DNA of 19,877 nt from Cruorifilaria tuberocauda (taxonomy: Eukaryota > Nematoda > Chromadorea > Rhabditida > Onchocercidae): contig JABVXU010000803.1 in NCBI GenBank assembly GCA_013365365.1, positions 1-19,877 on the forward strand, written 5' to 3'. Made by a program: the position numbers and the translations under genes. Position 1 is the first letter of the stretch. The number at the start of each line of letters is the position of its first letter. The notes beneath the pieces were generated by a model. The model was not told the origin of the DNA. It searched no databases and saw nothing but the letters and a program-made list of their open reading frames with translations. This document shows positions 1 through 10,817 of this stretch, one piece after another.

Positions 1-1285
1 AATAGATTTTAAGATTTTTTCGAGAAACCAATTATTCCGATTGCTATGATCAGTGTACTATCACCTTATCATTATCAAATGAACATTCTTATCCTTATCA
101 TCTCTCATTCTTTGTTGTTCTTTTAATCATTCGATTAAATAATTATTAATAGAAAAGTTCGTGAAAATATTGATAGCTATATTTAAGTTTATTCTAACTT
201 ATCGATATAATATTTGAGATGCAATAGTTTCTTTATTTTCATTATCACAGTAATTGTCTAATTATCACTTATCAGAATGATCAATATTATTGTTGATGTA
301 TTATCGCTAATTACAGAGTACTTCATTATTATTATTATTATTCGTTATCATTCGTTATTACCATTGTCATTATCAATCATCATTATCTATATTACAATTG
401 ATATTTGATTTAATGGATAATGGATATTATGATGATTTTATCTGTTGAAATTTTTATGCGTCAAAAGTGAAAAAGCGAAGAAGTAAATTCAACTTGCTAT
501 TTCTCTAATTCTAACATCAATTTCAAAATTTTTACTGTTATATTGAATTGCCTGCTTTTGTTACAGAAATATCAAGATCATGAATTTGTAAAATACATTC
601 AAGATAAACAAATATTTTATTTATCAAATTTTAATTTATTGTGAAAAGTTTTGTGGAAGATTTTAAATTGAAAAAAAAAAAGTTGATATTACGTGGATCA
701 AATGAATCCTCATAATTTCTTTAATCTGTTAGTGATCTTTTCAATCAAAAAAGCTCCAAAACATTATTTAAAAAAAGAAAAGTAAATTTAGCATAAACAA
801 ATTTGAAAATATCAATAAACAAAAGCAAATGATTATCATAACAATACTACAAGTAACGAGGGAAAACATATATCTCAGTTTATTAAAAATGAAATCTAGC
901 TTTATTATTCTTAAAAATAGAACATTGCTTTTATAATAGCATTGTGTTTCACAAACAGGTGAATGCAAAATCAATTTTTAATGCTGAAATTTTTTCGTAA
1001 TATGCTTAAACTTTTCAATAGTTATAGGGGAATTGTTTTTTTTTTCACCTTTTTTTTATTAAATTTATTTAAGTGATAATAAGTAAAGAATATTTTAACT
1101 ATTAATAACATCAATAATAGTTTAATAATATTTGTTATTTTAAACAATGAATTTATCAATTTAAAAAAAACGTCCCGTACAAAGTTATTTATATCATTAT
1201 GAAGATGTCAACGAATTAAATTAGTCCTAAATTGTTATTAAACAATTGAAATTGATCAAAATAAAAACTTTTCATTTTTGTATTC

Positions 1286-1329
1286 ATCATGTTTATAATA
1301 ATAATAATAATTATTATTATAAACATGAT
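1286..1329. repeat. Long AT-rich palindrome
   Basis: The 19-base arm beginning ATCATGTTTATAATAATAA is repeated as its exact reverse complement, ending at 1329 and separated by the six bases TAATAA. The centre is ATT/AAT trinucleotide repeat, but the outer ATCATGTTT/AAACATGAT part is not, so the symmetry is not only a by-product of the repeat. It would form a cruciform or a hairpin in RNA. Confidence 0.85.
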
Positions 1330-1530
1330 TATTATTATCATAAACGACGCTTTTATTATTATAATTATAATAGTAATTATTATTATTATTATCATTATTA
1401 CCGCTGTCATTATTATTATTGCTATTACTATTGCTATCACTATTACTGCTACTGTTAATACTATTATCATTATCATTATTAATTATTATTACTATTACTG
1501 TCATTATTGATAATTATTATTATCAAATTA
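1297..1530. repeat. Imperfect (ATT/ATC/ACT)n trinucleotide tract
   Basis: About 230 bases of trinucleotide-periodic sequence: ATT and TAT units with interspersed ATC, ACT and GCT variants. Because the period is three, long apparent open frames arise on both strands (poly-Ile, Tyr and Asn peptides). These are low-complexity artefacts and I do not annotate them as genes. Confidence 0.85.
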
Positions 1531-4079
1531 TTTAATTAATAATGAGATTATCGTTATGAAATAATACATTCAATCACTTTTTATATTACTCGCTACTAAG
1601 TTAATTCAATTGTCATTTCTAGATTATTATCAATGGTTCAAATCAGTATAGCATTTATATATGGCTAATTTAAATAATTAATATTTAGGCTAAAAATTTT
1701 GAAGATTAAAGAATTAACGTAGTTCTCAAAGAACTATTCATCTCAATTATTTTTCAGCTAATTCTAGCTAATCCACTTCCAATAATTTCCTTTTTCTTAT
1801 TTTTTTTTTTTTTTTAGTATTACAGCAAAACTTTTCTGTTGCCATTGCAAAAACTATCAATCACTTTCTTTTTTTTTTTATAATTTTTCATTTTCAGTAA
1901 TCTATCTTATGGTTTTTTCTTATTTTTCTATTTTTAATTTATCATTTGTTTTCAACTTTAATCAGCATTTCATCTTATTAGTTTAATGAATTCATTAAGA
2001 AATATTTAAATTCTTTCTTTGAAAATTTTTTATCAGTAAATTATACAAATTTATTTTATTCCATTTTATCATGGATTATCATCATTTGTTGTATCATTGA
2101 TATCTAATGTTTATTTTATTATGATGATAAATTATATTCTGGTTAATTGTTCGATATTCACAATCAATTAGTTCGTGTGATTTTGATAAAATTATTTAGG
2201 TTATGATGAATTTGATGAAATAAAACCGTACTTGCTATCAATTGCTGACAATCTTTCAATTTATATTTTAAAACTTTTATCACGATAGATTTCTCATCAT
2301 GATCATAATAACATCGTTCACTTTATCGTCTACTTCCTCCACGTATCCGCTTATCTTTTCAACTTATCACGCAACTAATTAAACCTTTAATTAAGATTTT
2401 CTCGTCAATATCATTTCAATGATTTTACAATTCTTTATCCAATATCTACTCTTCAGCAATTTCCTTCACTTGCAGGAAGGCTTAATTATCATTTATTGAT
2501 ATCAGTGAAATAATGCAACTGCAAGTAACTAACTACTGCATGCACAATTTGCACTTGCAATTTCCTCATTTTTTACAGTATCGAAGTACTAGCATCGCTT
2601 ATCTACCATTTAATTATTTCTATTTAATTCCAATTATGTTATTTTGCGGACTTTAAGTATAAAGTATGGATTTTAGTATGGATTTAAGTATGAATTTTAA
2701 GTATTTAAGTTTTTTGTCTTCCTAATATCATTAGTTTAAAGAATGTTTGGATTTTTGCAATAATTACTATCGCTTTTATCAATTAACATATCCTATCACA
2801 CATTTTTCTATTTCAAATTTCATTGATACAAAATTATTTGCTTATCACTTTTTCTGCAAATGATCATCAAATTTTAATTTTAATTCCAAATTCACTATTG
2901 TATTTTAACCGAAATAATTTATTAACGAGACCTTTATCACTAATTTCTGTGAAAATTTTAAGACTGTGATAAGGAAAAAAACATTGATATAATGATAAAA
3001 AGTTGATAATTGATAATTATAATATAGTATAATAATAGTGAATTGATAGTTGATATAATGAGTTGACAAGAATTCTTCTTTAGAATATTTCATCCAATGA
3101 TTTTCGTATGCATGATTTAAAATGTATCACAAGGTATGACATTCATGATTTAAATGAATTAAATTGTTATCATTTGCTGTTTTTCATCCTATTCCAAAAT
3201 CATAGTTAATCTTTCATTCTTTAAGATCTTCAAAATTTACCAATGTTAACTCATTTTTTAACTTTTACTATTCATAATTAAAATCATCTTTTAAACTCTC
3301 TGAAATAATTTGCGTTAAATTCTCTGGTTCTGAAACTTATGAGCTTTCTTTCTTATTAACTTATTAGCTCAAAAGTTATTAGCTTTCTTAGCTTATTTTG
3401 TCAAACGATCTAATATAATTATCAAATTAGTATATTCATTAATTTTTGCTTTTTCTTCAACATTTCAATTATAAATTATTGCTACTACCATTATCGTATA
3501 ACTACTGTATTACTACCGTATTTTTTGCTAATATCACTATCACCGTTATTGTTAATACAATTATAATTATTAGTATTGTTATTGTTATTATTCGTAGCAC
3601 TTTATCATTATCTTTTCTTGATTGATATTTACCTTGTTTATCAATTCTATCGTATTTTCAGTTGATTTAATATCTTTTTATCAATCACAATTCAATTTCC
3701 AAGATGAATTTTAATTTTTTTTGATTTCTGAGATTGATGATTTCCTTCAATCTAAATTTTGAAAGATTTCAAAATTTCAAACTTTTCCAAAAAAAAAAAC
3801 CTTGAATCTTAATATTTTATCAATTTTGCAAAATTGTTTTTGATTTTCAAACTTTTTCTCATACCGTTATATTTTCAGTTAAGAATATCATTATCTTTTG
3901 AACCTAATATTTTACCATGAAACTTTATTTCCAAAAGTTATTTTTGCTATGTGATAAAGAACTTAATTTGTCATTTAATTTAGTCTAATTATTTTTTATT
4001 TTTTTAATTACAACATGTTTGTTTAAATCAGATCATCATTTAATAAATTCAACAAAGTTATTCATTTGTAAAATTTTAG

Positions 4080-5041
4080 AAATAAAAAGATTAAAAATAT
4101 GATTAGCAACAAAATGGAAGTAAAGGAAACGGATATGGAACCGGAAATGATTGAAAAAAGTATAGCTATTGCTATGGAAGCACAAAAACAATACACACTC
4201 CATAAAGTAATAATTATTTTATTTTTTTTTTTCTTATTTTAACTTCTCGTAATTTCTCTTATCATTTCTTTTTAAGTAATGAAAATTTTTTTCTGTTCAA
4301 ATAATTAAATACAAAAAATAATAATTAAATAACAATAATAATAATTAAATACCAATAACAGTAATCAAATACAGAAATAATAATTGAATACAAAAATAAT
4401 TATTTAACACAAAAATAATGATTAAATGCAAAAATATATAATAATAATTAAATGTAATTTCATCTCTATTATATTTATTTTCGATATGTTCATATTTTCA
4501 TATTTACGTTTATCATTTTTATTGCCACAATTTTAATAAGTAAACAACGATTAATTTCATTATAATTTTAATACTTTTATTTTCGAAGTTAAATTATCAA
4601 GTTTTGAAAACAAAAATAAAACAAACGAATTGATTTGCACATTGTTATCGTTACGATAAAATTTGCAGCTCGAAAAAGTAACAAAATATAATTGTAATTT
4701 TAGACGATTATTAAGTTTATTAATAATAAATTCCAAAAAATTTAGATCTATCAATAAATTATTACAGTTCAAAATTTCTATATTTTGCTTACTTTTTAAT
4801 CTTGTATTTTATATATAAGTTACAAATCGATACTGTAATGATTATTTTTGTATACTGATATAATGATTAATTTTAGGATATGGCATTTTATATCAAGGAA
4901 GAATTCGAGAGGAGATTCGGTCCTACATGGCATTGCGTCGTTGGAAAAAGTTTTAGCTCCAGTTTCTCGTACGAAATTCAAAATTTTATTTTATTGAAAT
5001 TTAATCAATTATCTTTTATGATATTTAAATGTGGCTATTGA
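4080..5041 (+). CDS. Dynein light chain, LC8 type (divergent paralogue)
   Basis: Complete two-exon gene for a 90-residue protein. Coding exon 1 is 4099-4206 (36 codons). The intron is 4207-4876 (GTAATA...TTTTAG). Exon 2 is 4877-5041, ending in TGA. LC8 is a dimeric subunit of cytoplasmic dynein and a hub that binds short linear motifs. The length matches the family's usual 89, and the alignment runs end to end without gaps: M13 of the family's ADM becomes TDM, then YIK-EF (41-46), PTWHC (52-56), VGK-F (58-62), FI (73-74) and FK-G (86-89). The start is chosen because it puts 13 residues before that Met, as in other LC8 proteins; a second Met lies at 4114. The intron falls after residue 36, before helix 2. 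TTTTAG at 4074-4079 could be a trans-splicing or 5'UTR acceptor. H55 is kept, but groove positions Y65, T67, H68 and Y77 are S, S, Y and K, and S88 is C. No convincing close AATAAA follows the stop. Confidence 0.93.
4301..4450 (+). repeat. Degenerate AATAATTAAATACAAAA tandem tract in dynein intron
   Basis: Within the 670-bp intron, the unit AATAATTAAATACAAA recurs about six times at roughly 25-base spacing with many substitutions and small length changes. It makes up most of the first half of the intron. No function is suggested beyond local expansion of a simple sequence. Confidence 0.7.
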
Positions 5042-6595
5042 TGTACAAAAATACTTAAACATTGCGTGTAATATATTGAATGAGTTTTCTCTTTTTGTTA
5101 TTTATTTTGTTAATTTAAAATTGATAATTTTTTTGATTGAAGAAATTAATTTCAATCATCTATTTAACTATTACTAATGGATACTGTTACTGTATACTGT
5201 ATATATTACTGTACCAAAAGACAGTAGAATTGGCTAGGAAGAAATTGTTATCTGTTTATCTGTTTACTAACAAACATCTTTCACAATTATTTATTTACCT
5301 ATTATAAAGAAATTACATTTTACATATTAAAGTTGAAAGACTGCCATCAATTTTATAGTATGAATTATAATTCAAATTTGTTTTTTTTTTCTTCAAAATT
5401 AAAAAATTGAATTTTCTTTTTAAATAAATATAAGAATTTGTTATTATTACTTTTAGAGATTAAGTACATATATTTTAAAGTATCATAAAAGTGATATATG
5501 TAAAACGAAGCAATGAAAATCTTTAAAAGTTATGATTTCTTTTTTGTCTAAAACGATTATCATTTATTACTGTATTTAATGATCAGTGTAAATTTTTACA
5601 AAATTATATTAAATTATTAACTGCCTACTTTATTATCCTTGAAATTAATGTTAATTGAGAAGCAATAGTAAAAAGTACAGGACTGAATTTTCTAGAAAAA
5701 GCACTTCAGCTTAATATTTTCATAATTGATAAACGCTTTTTTCTTAATTGCATAAATTTTAGAAAATTTTATTTTCCAAAGTAACTTCAAAAAAAAAAAA
5801 ACAAAGTAAAATCAATTAATGTTAGAGATATTTATCGTAATCAGAATTTTATAAATATACGTAAAAATTATTCGTATAAAAAAAAAACCTTAAGAAACAC
5901 TAAGTAATCTTGGAAATGTTTTCTGAATTAAGTAAAACATTTTGATTTGAATTTTTTTTTTCTAAAAAATTTATATTTTACTAAAATTAAAATTTAATTA
6001 CTTATTTGCTTTGAATTTAAGAAGCATTAATAAAATGCAAAATGACAAATTTAGAGGTGCATATTAAACAAGGATACAAAGAACATAATATCTAACTTGA
6101 TAATATTTCATGATAAAAGAAGAGAAGAGAGAAAAAAAAGAGCTATATTTGATTATTTTATTAAATATTAATCACTTGCTCTCTTTTCCTTTCTTATCAG
6201 GTAAGAGATTTCTTATATGATTAGGTATGATAAGTGGTTGTTAAACTACCATAGCAAATAATGTTAATCATTTAGCTGGTAGGGAATTAAGCAACGATCG
6301 TTTACATTTATTCTTTTCAAAATTTGTATAAACAATCTAACCTATTTGAAATGTTATATTCTTTGTTCATTCATTCCTTTCATTATCGAGTTAATTATAA
6401 TTAAACTTAATAGTTAATAATCATTTTTTTAAATATTGAAATTTGAAATGTTATAATTATGATAATGATAAAATAATATGTTGTAATACTTCAAACTAAA
6501 CGGATAGTATGGTAAAAGCAAGATAGTTTCTAAGGTCAAACTAACATTAAGCGCTATTAAATAAATACAAAAATGAGGAACAAATACTATAAAAT

Positions 6596-6736
6596 GATTA
6601 CTGATTAAATTATTAATATTAAATTTGAAATTAAATTGTAATATAATTTTACAAATGATTATTGATTGATGGTAGGTGATTATTGATTAAATCTTTGATA
6701 TCAAATTTGAAATTAAAATGTAATATAATTTTACAA
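6596..6736. repeat. Two direct copies of a 59-bp unit, 82-bp period
   Basis: The segment 6596-6654 (starting GATTACTGATTAAAT) recurs at 6678-6736 (starting GATTATTGATTAAAT) with a handful of substitutions. Both copies end in AATATAATTTTACAA. The copies are separated by 23 bases. This is a local tandem duplication; no coding potential is seen. Confidence 0.85.
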
Positions 6737-7715
6737 TTAACATTTGATACTACTGACACATAAATAGTTAATTTTTGGAAATGTAGCTACAAATCTTGTG
6801 TAATTATAACTTAATCAACTATCATAGTTGGAGTTACACAGTTAATATATTTATATTTTTTTTTTTGCTAAAATAAAATTTACTTAATAAATGTGTAAAT
6901 TAATTTATCAAACATTTATAAACTAAAGTATAATTAAAAACTACCGCATACTATCAGAACGGCTCAATAAATATTTGTTCATTAAACTAAATTTTTACTA
7001 TGAGACTTAGTTAAAACTCATAAAATTTGAAATTACTTTTTAATCACAATATTGATTAGAATGTCTTAATAAATATTTCAAATTAAAGTTTAACAGGATT
7101 TATTGCTTTAAATTATATCATACATTAAAATATCACGAGATACTTTATTTTTCTGCAAGTTTTTCAGTAATGATTTGTTTACTGAGAATCATTTACAGAT
7201 ATTTTCACCACAAACAAGTACCAATATTGTCATTACAGTAGTTATACCTATTTTCTGGTTTATAATCACTGTTATTACTAGTTACTAGTTACTAATTACT
7301 TGTTAATTTACTGTTACTAGAATATTTAAAGTATCGATTGCATCGATCATTATTTGTTGTTCATATTTACCACTATGTGATATTGATATTCATCAACTAA
7401 TATCATTTCTGATAAACTTACGATTAAGTACGGAATAAATAATATATCACTATCAGGATCGTATATTTTTATCAATCATTTAATGATATCTTTTTTTTAA
7501 TCGTTATATAAAAATAAGAATTTATCATTTGAAGAAAATTCATCTTGCTAAATTATCACTTTCGATTATGTTTAGTTAAAAAAAATTATTTTGCAAATTT
7601 AGATATTTAATGCGAACAATCGCTTTAACATTAAGCAAGAAATGAAATCTATTTGAGAAGATAGTTGAAAAAAAAAATGAAGCGAGCTGATAACAATGAT
7701 AAATGGCATGTTATA

Positions 7716-7754
7716 CATGATAAACATGATAACAAGTCACCAAAGTTTATCATG
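7716..7754. repeat. Hairpin CATGATAAAC...GTTTATCATG
   Basis: Ten-base perfect inverted repeat with a 19-base loop, embedded in a cluster of TGATAA words between 7687 and 7752. It may simply reflect the abundance of TGATAA/TTATCA in this genome. Confidence 0.7.
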
Positions 7755-8072
7755 AAGTAAATTTCTGATTCGATTTAAAAAAAATGATTGGAAAAAATTT
7801 CAACCTTCTTTAAATCTATCACTTTTAAACATCTTTTATATAATCGAACATTCTAAAGAATAGTTTTAAAATATTCATTAAATTTGCAAGTTTTAAATTA
7901 GCTATCATCTTTTTAATACAATCACTGATTAAATCTATTAGTACTTTCTGGAAATTTATCAAGGTTTACTGTCTATTTGCAACTCTTTAACAATTAAGTA
8001 GGAAATTTGAAAATTTTTATTACTTTTAAGAGTTTTCTATAAATATTGTAAATTAATAAAATTGATTGATAA

Positions 8073-8092
8073 CCAATCATTTAAATGATTGG
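8073..8092. repeat. Perfect 20-bp palindrome
   Basis: CCAATCATTTAAATGATTGG is identical to its own reverse complement, with no spacer. It lies eight bases before a tandem array of palindromic 25-mers (8101-8187). It resembles a dimer-binding site by form only; no family is identified. Confidence 0.9.
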
Positions 8093-8100
8093 ATAAACGA

Positions 8101-8187
8101 GTTTTATAAATTATTCGATAATTTAAGTTTTATAAATTATTCGATAATTTATAAATTTTATAGTTTTATAAATTATTCGATAATTTA
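8101..8187. repeat. Three copies of a palindromic 25-mer
   Basis: The unit starting GTTTTATAAATTATTCGATA and ending ATTTA occurs at 8101-8125, 8127-8151 and 8163-8187 with no mismatches. Each unit contains the inverted repeat TAAATTAT-TCG-ATAATTTA, so the block is three identical hairpins in a row. The spacers are 1 and 11 bases. Confidence 0.92.
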
Positions 8188-8739
8188 TTTGGATTATTCA
8201 ATAATAAGAACCATTTCCAAGATTTTCAAACTTCTCATTTAGTTTAACAAAATTTTTTTAAGTGAAAATTTTCGTTTGAAAGATTTAAGAGTGAACTTAA
8301 TTGAGATTTTAAAATAGCAAAATTTTATTGTAGAAAAGAAAAGTGCAAGGTGAATGCATTTTATAAAATTTACAATCAACTTAGGGGTAAGTGAAATAAG
8401 TTGAAATGTGAAAGCTATTTAATATTAAGAGAATATTTGATATTTAATTAGATTAGAATTGAATAAATAAAGAATAATTTTGAAACAAAAGAAAAAAGCC
8501 TGATAATAAACATCGATCAAAGAAGTTTACTGAAAATTAGTAATGAAAAAAAAGCAATTTAACGCTGGAACAAATGAACTGCTAACTATAAAAACTGGTA
8601 TTTTTTATGAAATTTAAAATTATTATGATATTTTTAAACTCTTGAAAGATCACATTTAATTTTAGAAATAGTTTTTTTTTTTAATTATTTTAATAACATC
8701 AATTCTAAGAATATTTTTATTATTAAATTACTCTATTAG

Positions 8740-8830
8740 CTGTAAAAAAAGACAAAGAGATGAAGAAGTTGTTTATGGTGGACAACACAAATGCAAAAAA
8801 AGAAAAAAAAAACAAAAAAGCAAAAATTGA
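8740..8830 (+). CDS. Candidate lysine-rich terminal exon, unknown (tentative)
   Basis: After an acceptor-like CTCTATTAG (ends 8739), one frame (codons from 8741) stays open to a TGA at 8828-8830. It gives a peptide beginning CKKRQRDEEVVYGGQHK and then a Lys/Arg tail. The bases around 8755-8793 are clearly less AT-rich than their surroundings, which suggests coding. A second frame (codons from 8742, containing MKKLFMVDNTNAKK) is also open, so the reading frame is unresolved, and I found no upstream exon to join to it. It could be the C-terminal end of a gene whose other exons I cannot recognise, or chance in an A-rich run. Confidence 0.2.
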
Positions 8831-10004
8831 AAGTTTCATTTCAATTTTCTTAAAATCTTCAAATTAGTTGAATTCAGGAATGATACAAGTAATTGATAAG
8901 GATTCTTAAAAACTCTGTGTTCGGAGAAAGAAGTACCGCGTGAAATTTAAAAACACTTTTACTTAAGTACATAAATTAAATTATGATTACTTACAAAATA
9001 ATAGATAAATAGTTGGATAGAAAATACCGAAATCATTTAACTAAATTAATATTAAAAAAAAGCACAACAATGTGTAAAGTTAGTTTATTTAAAAGCTTTA
9101 AAATTGACTCATTAAATTATCCTAATCAGTAATCTGTGCAAATTATACTTCCTAAAATTACTTTAGTTCCTACTCAAATTTAAACGATAATTACACATTA
9201 TATAGTATATCATATTTGATTAAGTTTCATTTAGAACTAATACAGTATCGAGTAATATCTCAATCAGTAATTTGTTAATATGATTTGATGAAAAATAAAA
9301 TAAGTTTAATTCATATAGAAAATGAATGTGAAGAAATCGATTTAAAACAAAAATTGTAAAGTAACAGTTAATAAAATTAAAATTGTAAAATTATAGTAGT
9401 TAAATATATATATAGAAGGTGTTGCATTTGAAAAAAGTAAATTTCAAAAAAACTAAAATTTATCAAAAATTTTTCGATCATTTGTGACATATCTGTCATA
9501 ATCATGCGAAAAATCATATCCAGAAATAAGCGTGATATTAATATTTGATAAATTATCCACTGAATGTGACATCAATGTTTAAAAAGTAGTCTGAACTGGA
9601 AACAATAGAAAAAAACTTAATTCATATTTGAATAACTGATAGAAGTGGTTATCAAGTTACTAAATATCATAAGCGCAGAAAAATTGTCTTTACCATTTTT
9701 ATGTCTTCTTGAAGGTTATAACAAAACCGTAAGATCATTGCAGCTCGAGAAAGTTATGAGGAAAATGTTAAAAATGTAGGCTAAGGATAAGGATTAAGTA
9801 TAGGCTAAGGACTAAAAGGTCAGGAATGAACAGCTTACAGGTAACAACAGGTATGAAATACATATTAATCTCTCAAAACCCTCAAAAAAAAAAATTAATT
9901 CTGATACGAAGCGCATTCCTTTCCAATTTTTTTTATCACAGAAAATGAATAAAAATAATTAGTAGCCATAAATATCTTCAAGTTAATTTAATAAATATAT
10001 AATT
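8831..10004. other. Intergenic, no gene seen
   Basis: No supported exon. A somewhat less AT-rich patch at 9700-9860 contains the direct repeat TAGGCTAAGGA (twice, about 9778-9816) and a 17-mer, TTGCAGCTCGAGAAAGT (9738-9754), that also occurs with one change inside the dynein intron (4663-4679). Frames across this patch are interrupted by stops. Confidence 0.5.
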
Positions 10005-10197
10005 AAACTTAACTTTTTAGAAAGAGAAAAGTTAAATTTAATTAGAATCAATCTAATTAAAATGATAATGAAACTTAACTTTTTAGAAGGAGAAAAGTTA
10101 AATTTAATTAGAATTAATCTAATTAAAATCATAATGAAACTTAACTTTTTAGAAGGAGAAAAGTTAAATTTAATTAGAATTAATTTAATTAAAATCA
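10005..10197. repeat. Three tandem copies of a 66-bp double-hairpin repeat
   Basis: Units begin at 10005, 10071 and 10137, each starting AAACTTAACTTTTTAGAA. The last is about 61 bases long. Copies differ by only a few substitutions. Every unit holds two perfect inverted repeats: TTAACTTTT...AAAAGTTAA around a 9-base loop, and TTTAATTAGA...TCTAATTAAA around 5 bases. Almost the whole unit is therefore self-complementary. Where the second hairpin has changed, the change lies in its loop (ATCAA or ATTAA), except in the third copy, where one stem base differs. Confidence 0.93.
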
Positions 10198-10817
10198 GAT
10201 GTTAAAATTATTCGTTTAGTTAGTAATACCCGTCAGTACGTATTATAGACAACAATGGAAAGAGGTTTTATAAATGACTTCTGTTTTAACAAACCTTTTC
10301 AGCTTGCGTAAGCTGGAATTTATAAGCTGATTACGCTGAATCAACGTAATTTTAACTTCCTTACTTTATAATCTTTTCATGTCTTTTTATACATCAACTT
10401 TTACAGTCTTTAAGTTATTTTGTAAAAAGATTTTTTGGGCAATATTATGGCATAATTTAGAGTTTTTAAATTATTCAAAATTTTAATGCTTCTCATTAAT
10501 GCTCAAGATCGATAATGAAAGGTGCGATAATCAAGTTGAATATTCTATTAGCATTGATTTTATTTATTAGCATTAATTCCCAATAATTTATTACCAACTA
10601 TTGACTGATCCAGTAAACTGATGATATTTTCATTATTAAAATAATTTTTCTAGTTCAATTTAAGAATACATACCATATTGTTGAAAAAGTTCCCATTTAT
10701 ACTATCATATTTCAAATTATGAACAAACCCATAATTAAAAATAATAAATATATTAAATTATTTAAATGAATAAAATGAGAGACAATGAGAAAGCAAATAT
10801 TGAAAATTAACAGTTAA
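10198..10817. other. Intergenic, no supported gene
   Basis: Contains the short inverted repeat CAGCTTGCGTAAGCTG (10300-10315) preceded by TTTTC, so CTTTTCAG there also looks like a splice acceptor, but the frames after it close at once. A 23-codon frame at 10515-10586 is discussed among the rejected items. Nothing else stands out. Confidence 0.5.

Larger units (their letters stand above)
1..4079. other. Intergenic, AT-rich, no gene seen
   Basis: I found no exon-like stretch here in either strand. The sequence is dominated by ATT, ATC and TTATCA words, with imperfect trinucleotide runs near 325-355, 1297-1530 and 3570-3600, and short homopolymer T tracts. A palindrome (1286-1329) and a cluster of CTTGCA/TGCAAG words (2468-2560) are listed separately. 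The last bases (ending in TTTTAG at 4074-4079) form a splice-acceptor-like site that defines the start of the dynein light chain exon. Distal regulatory sites for that gene could lie here but cannot be identified from sequence alone. Confidence 0.6.
5042..8072. other. Intergenic, no gene seen
   Basis: No exon with a recognisable product on either strand. AATAAA occurs at 5423-5428 but is far from the dynein stop, so I do not call it the polyadenylation signal with confidence. Notable items are a pyrimidine tract followed by CAG and GTAAGAG (6178-6207), an 82-bp-period direct duplication (6596-6736) and a short hairpin (7716-7754). The rest is AT-rich with poly-A/T runs. Confidence 0.55.

Noticed and set aside
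1216..1510. Overlapping open frames of poly-Ile/Tyr/Asn on both strands
   Set aside because: They arise from the trinucleotide-periodic tract, which is open in several frames at once; no start context, no complex sequence.
1634..1650. GGTTCAAATC resembling a tRNA B box
   Set aside because: No matching A box, acceptor stem or anticodon arm can be folded around it.
10515..10586. 23-codon + frame MKGAIIKLNILLALILFISI that looks like a signal peptide
   Set aside because: It closes at TAA with no donor to extend it, and the hydrophobic part comes from an AT-rich direct repeat (TATTAGCATT twice), so chance is the simpler reading.
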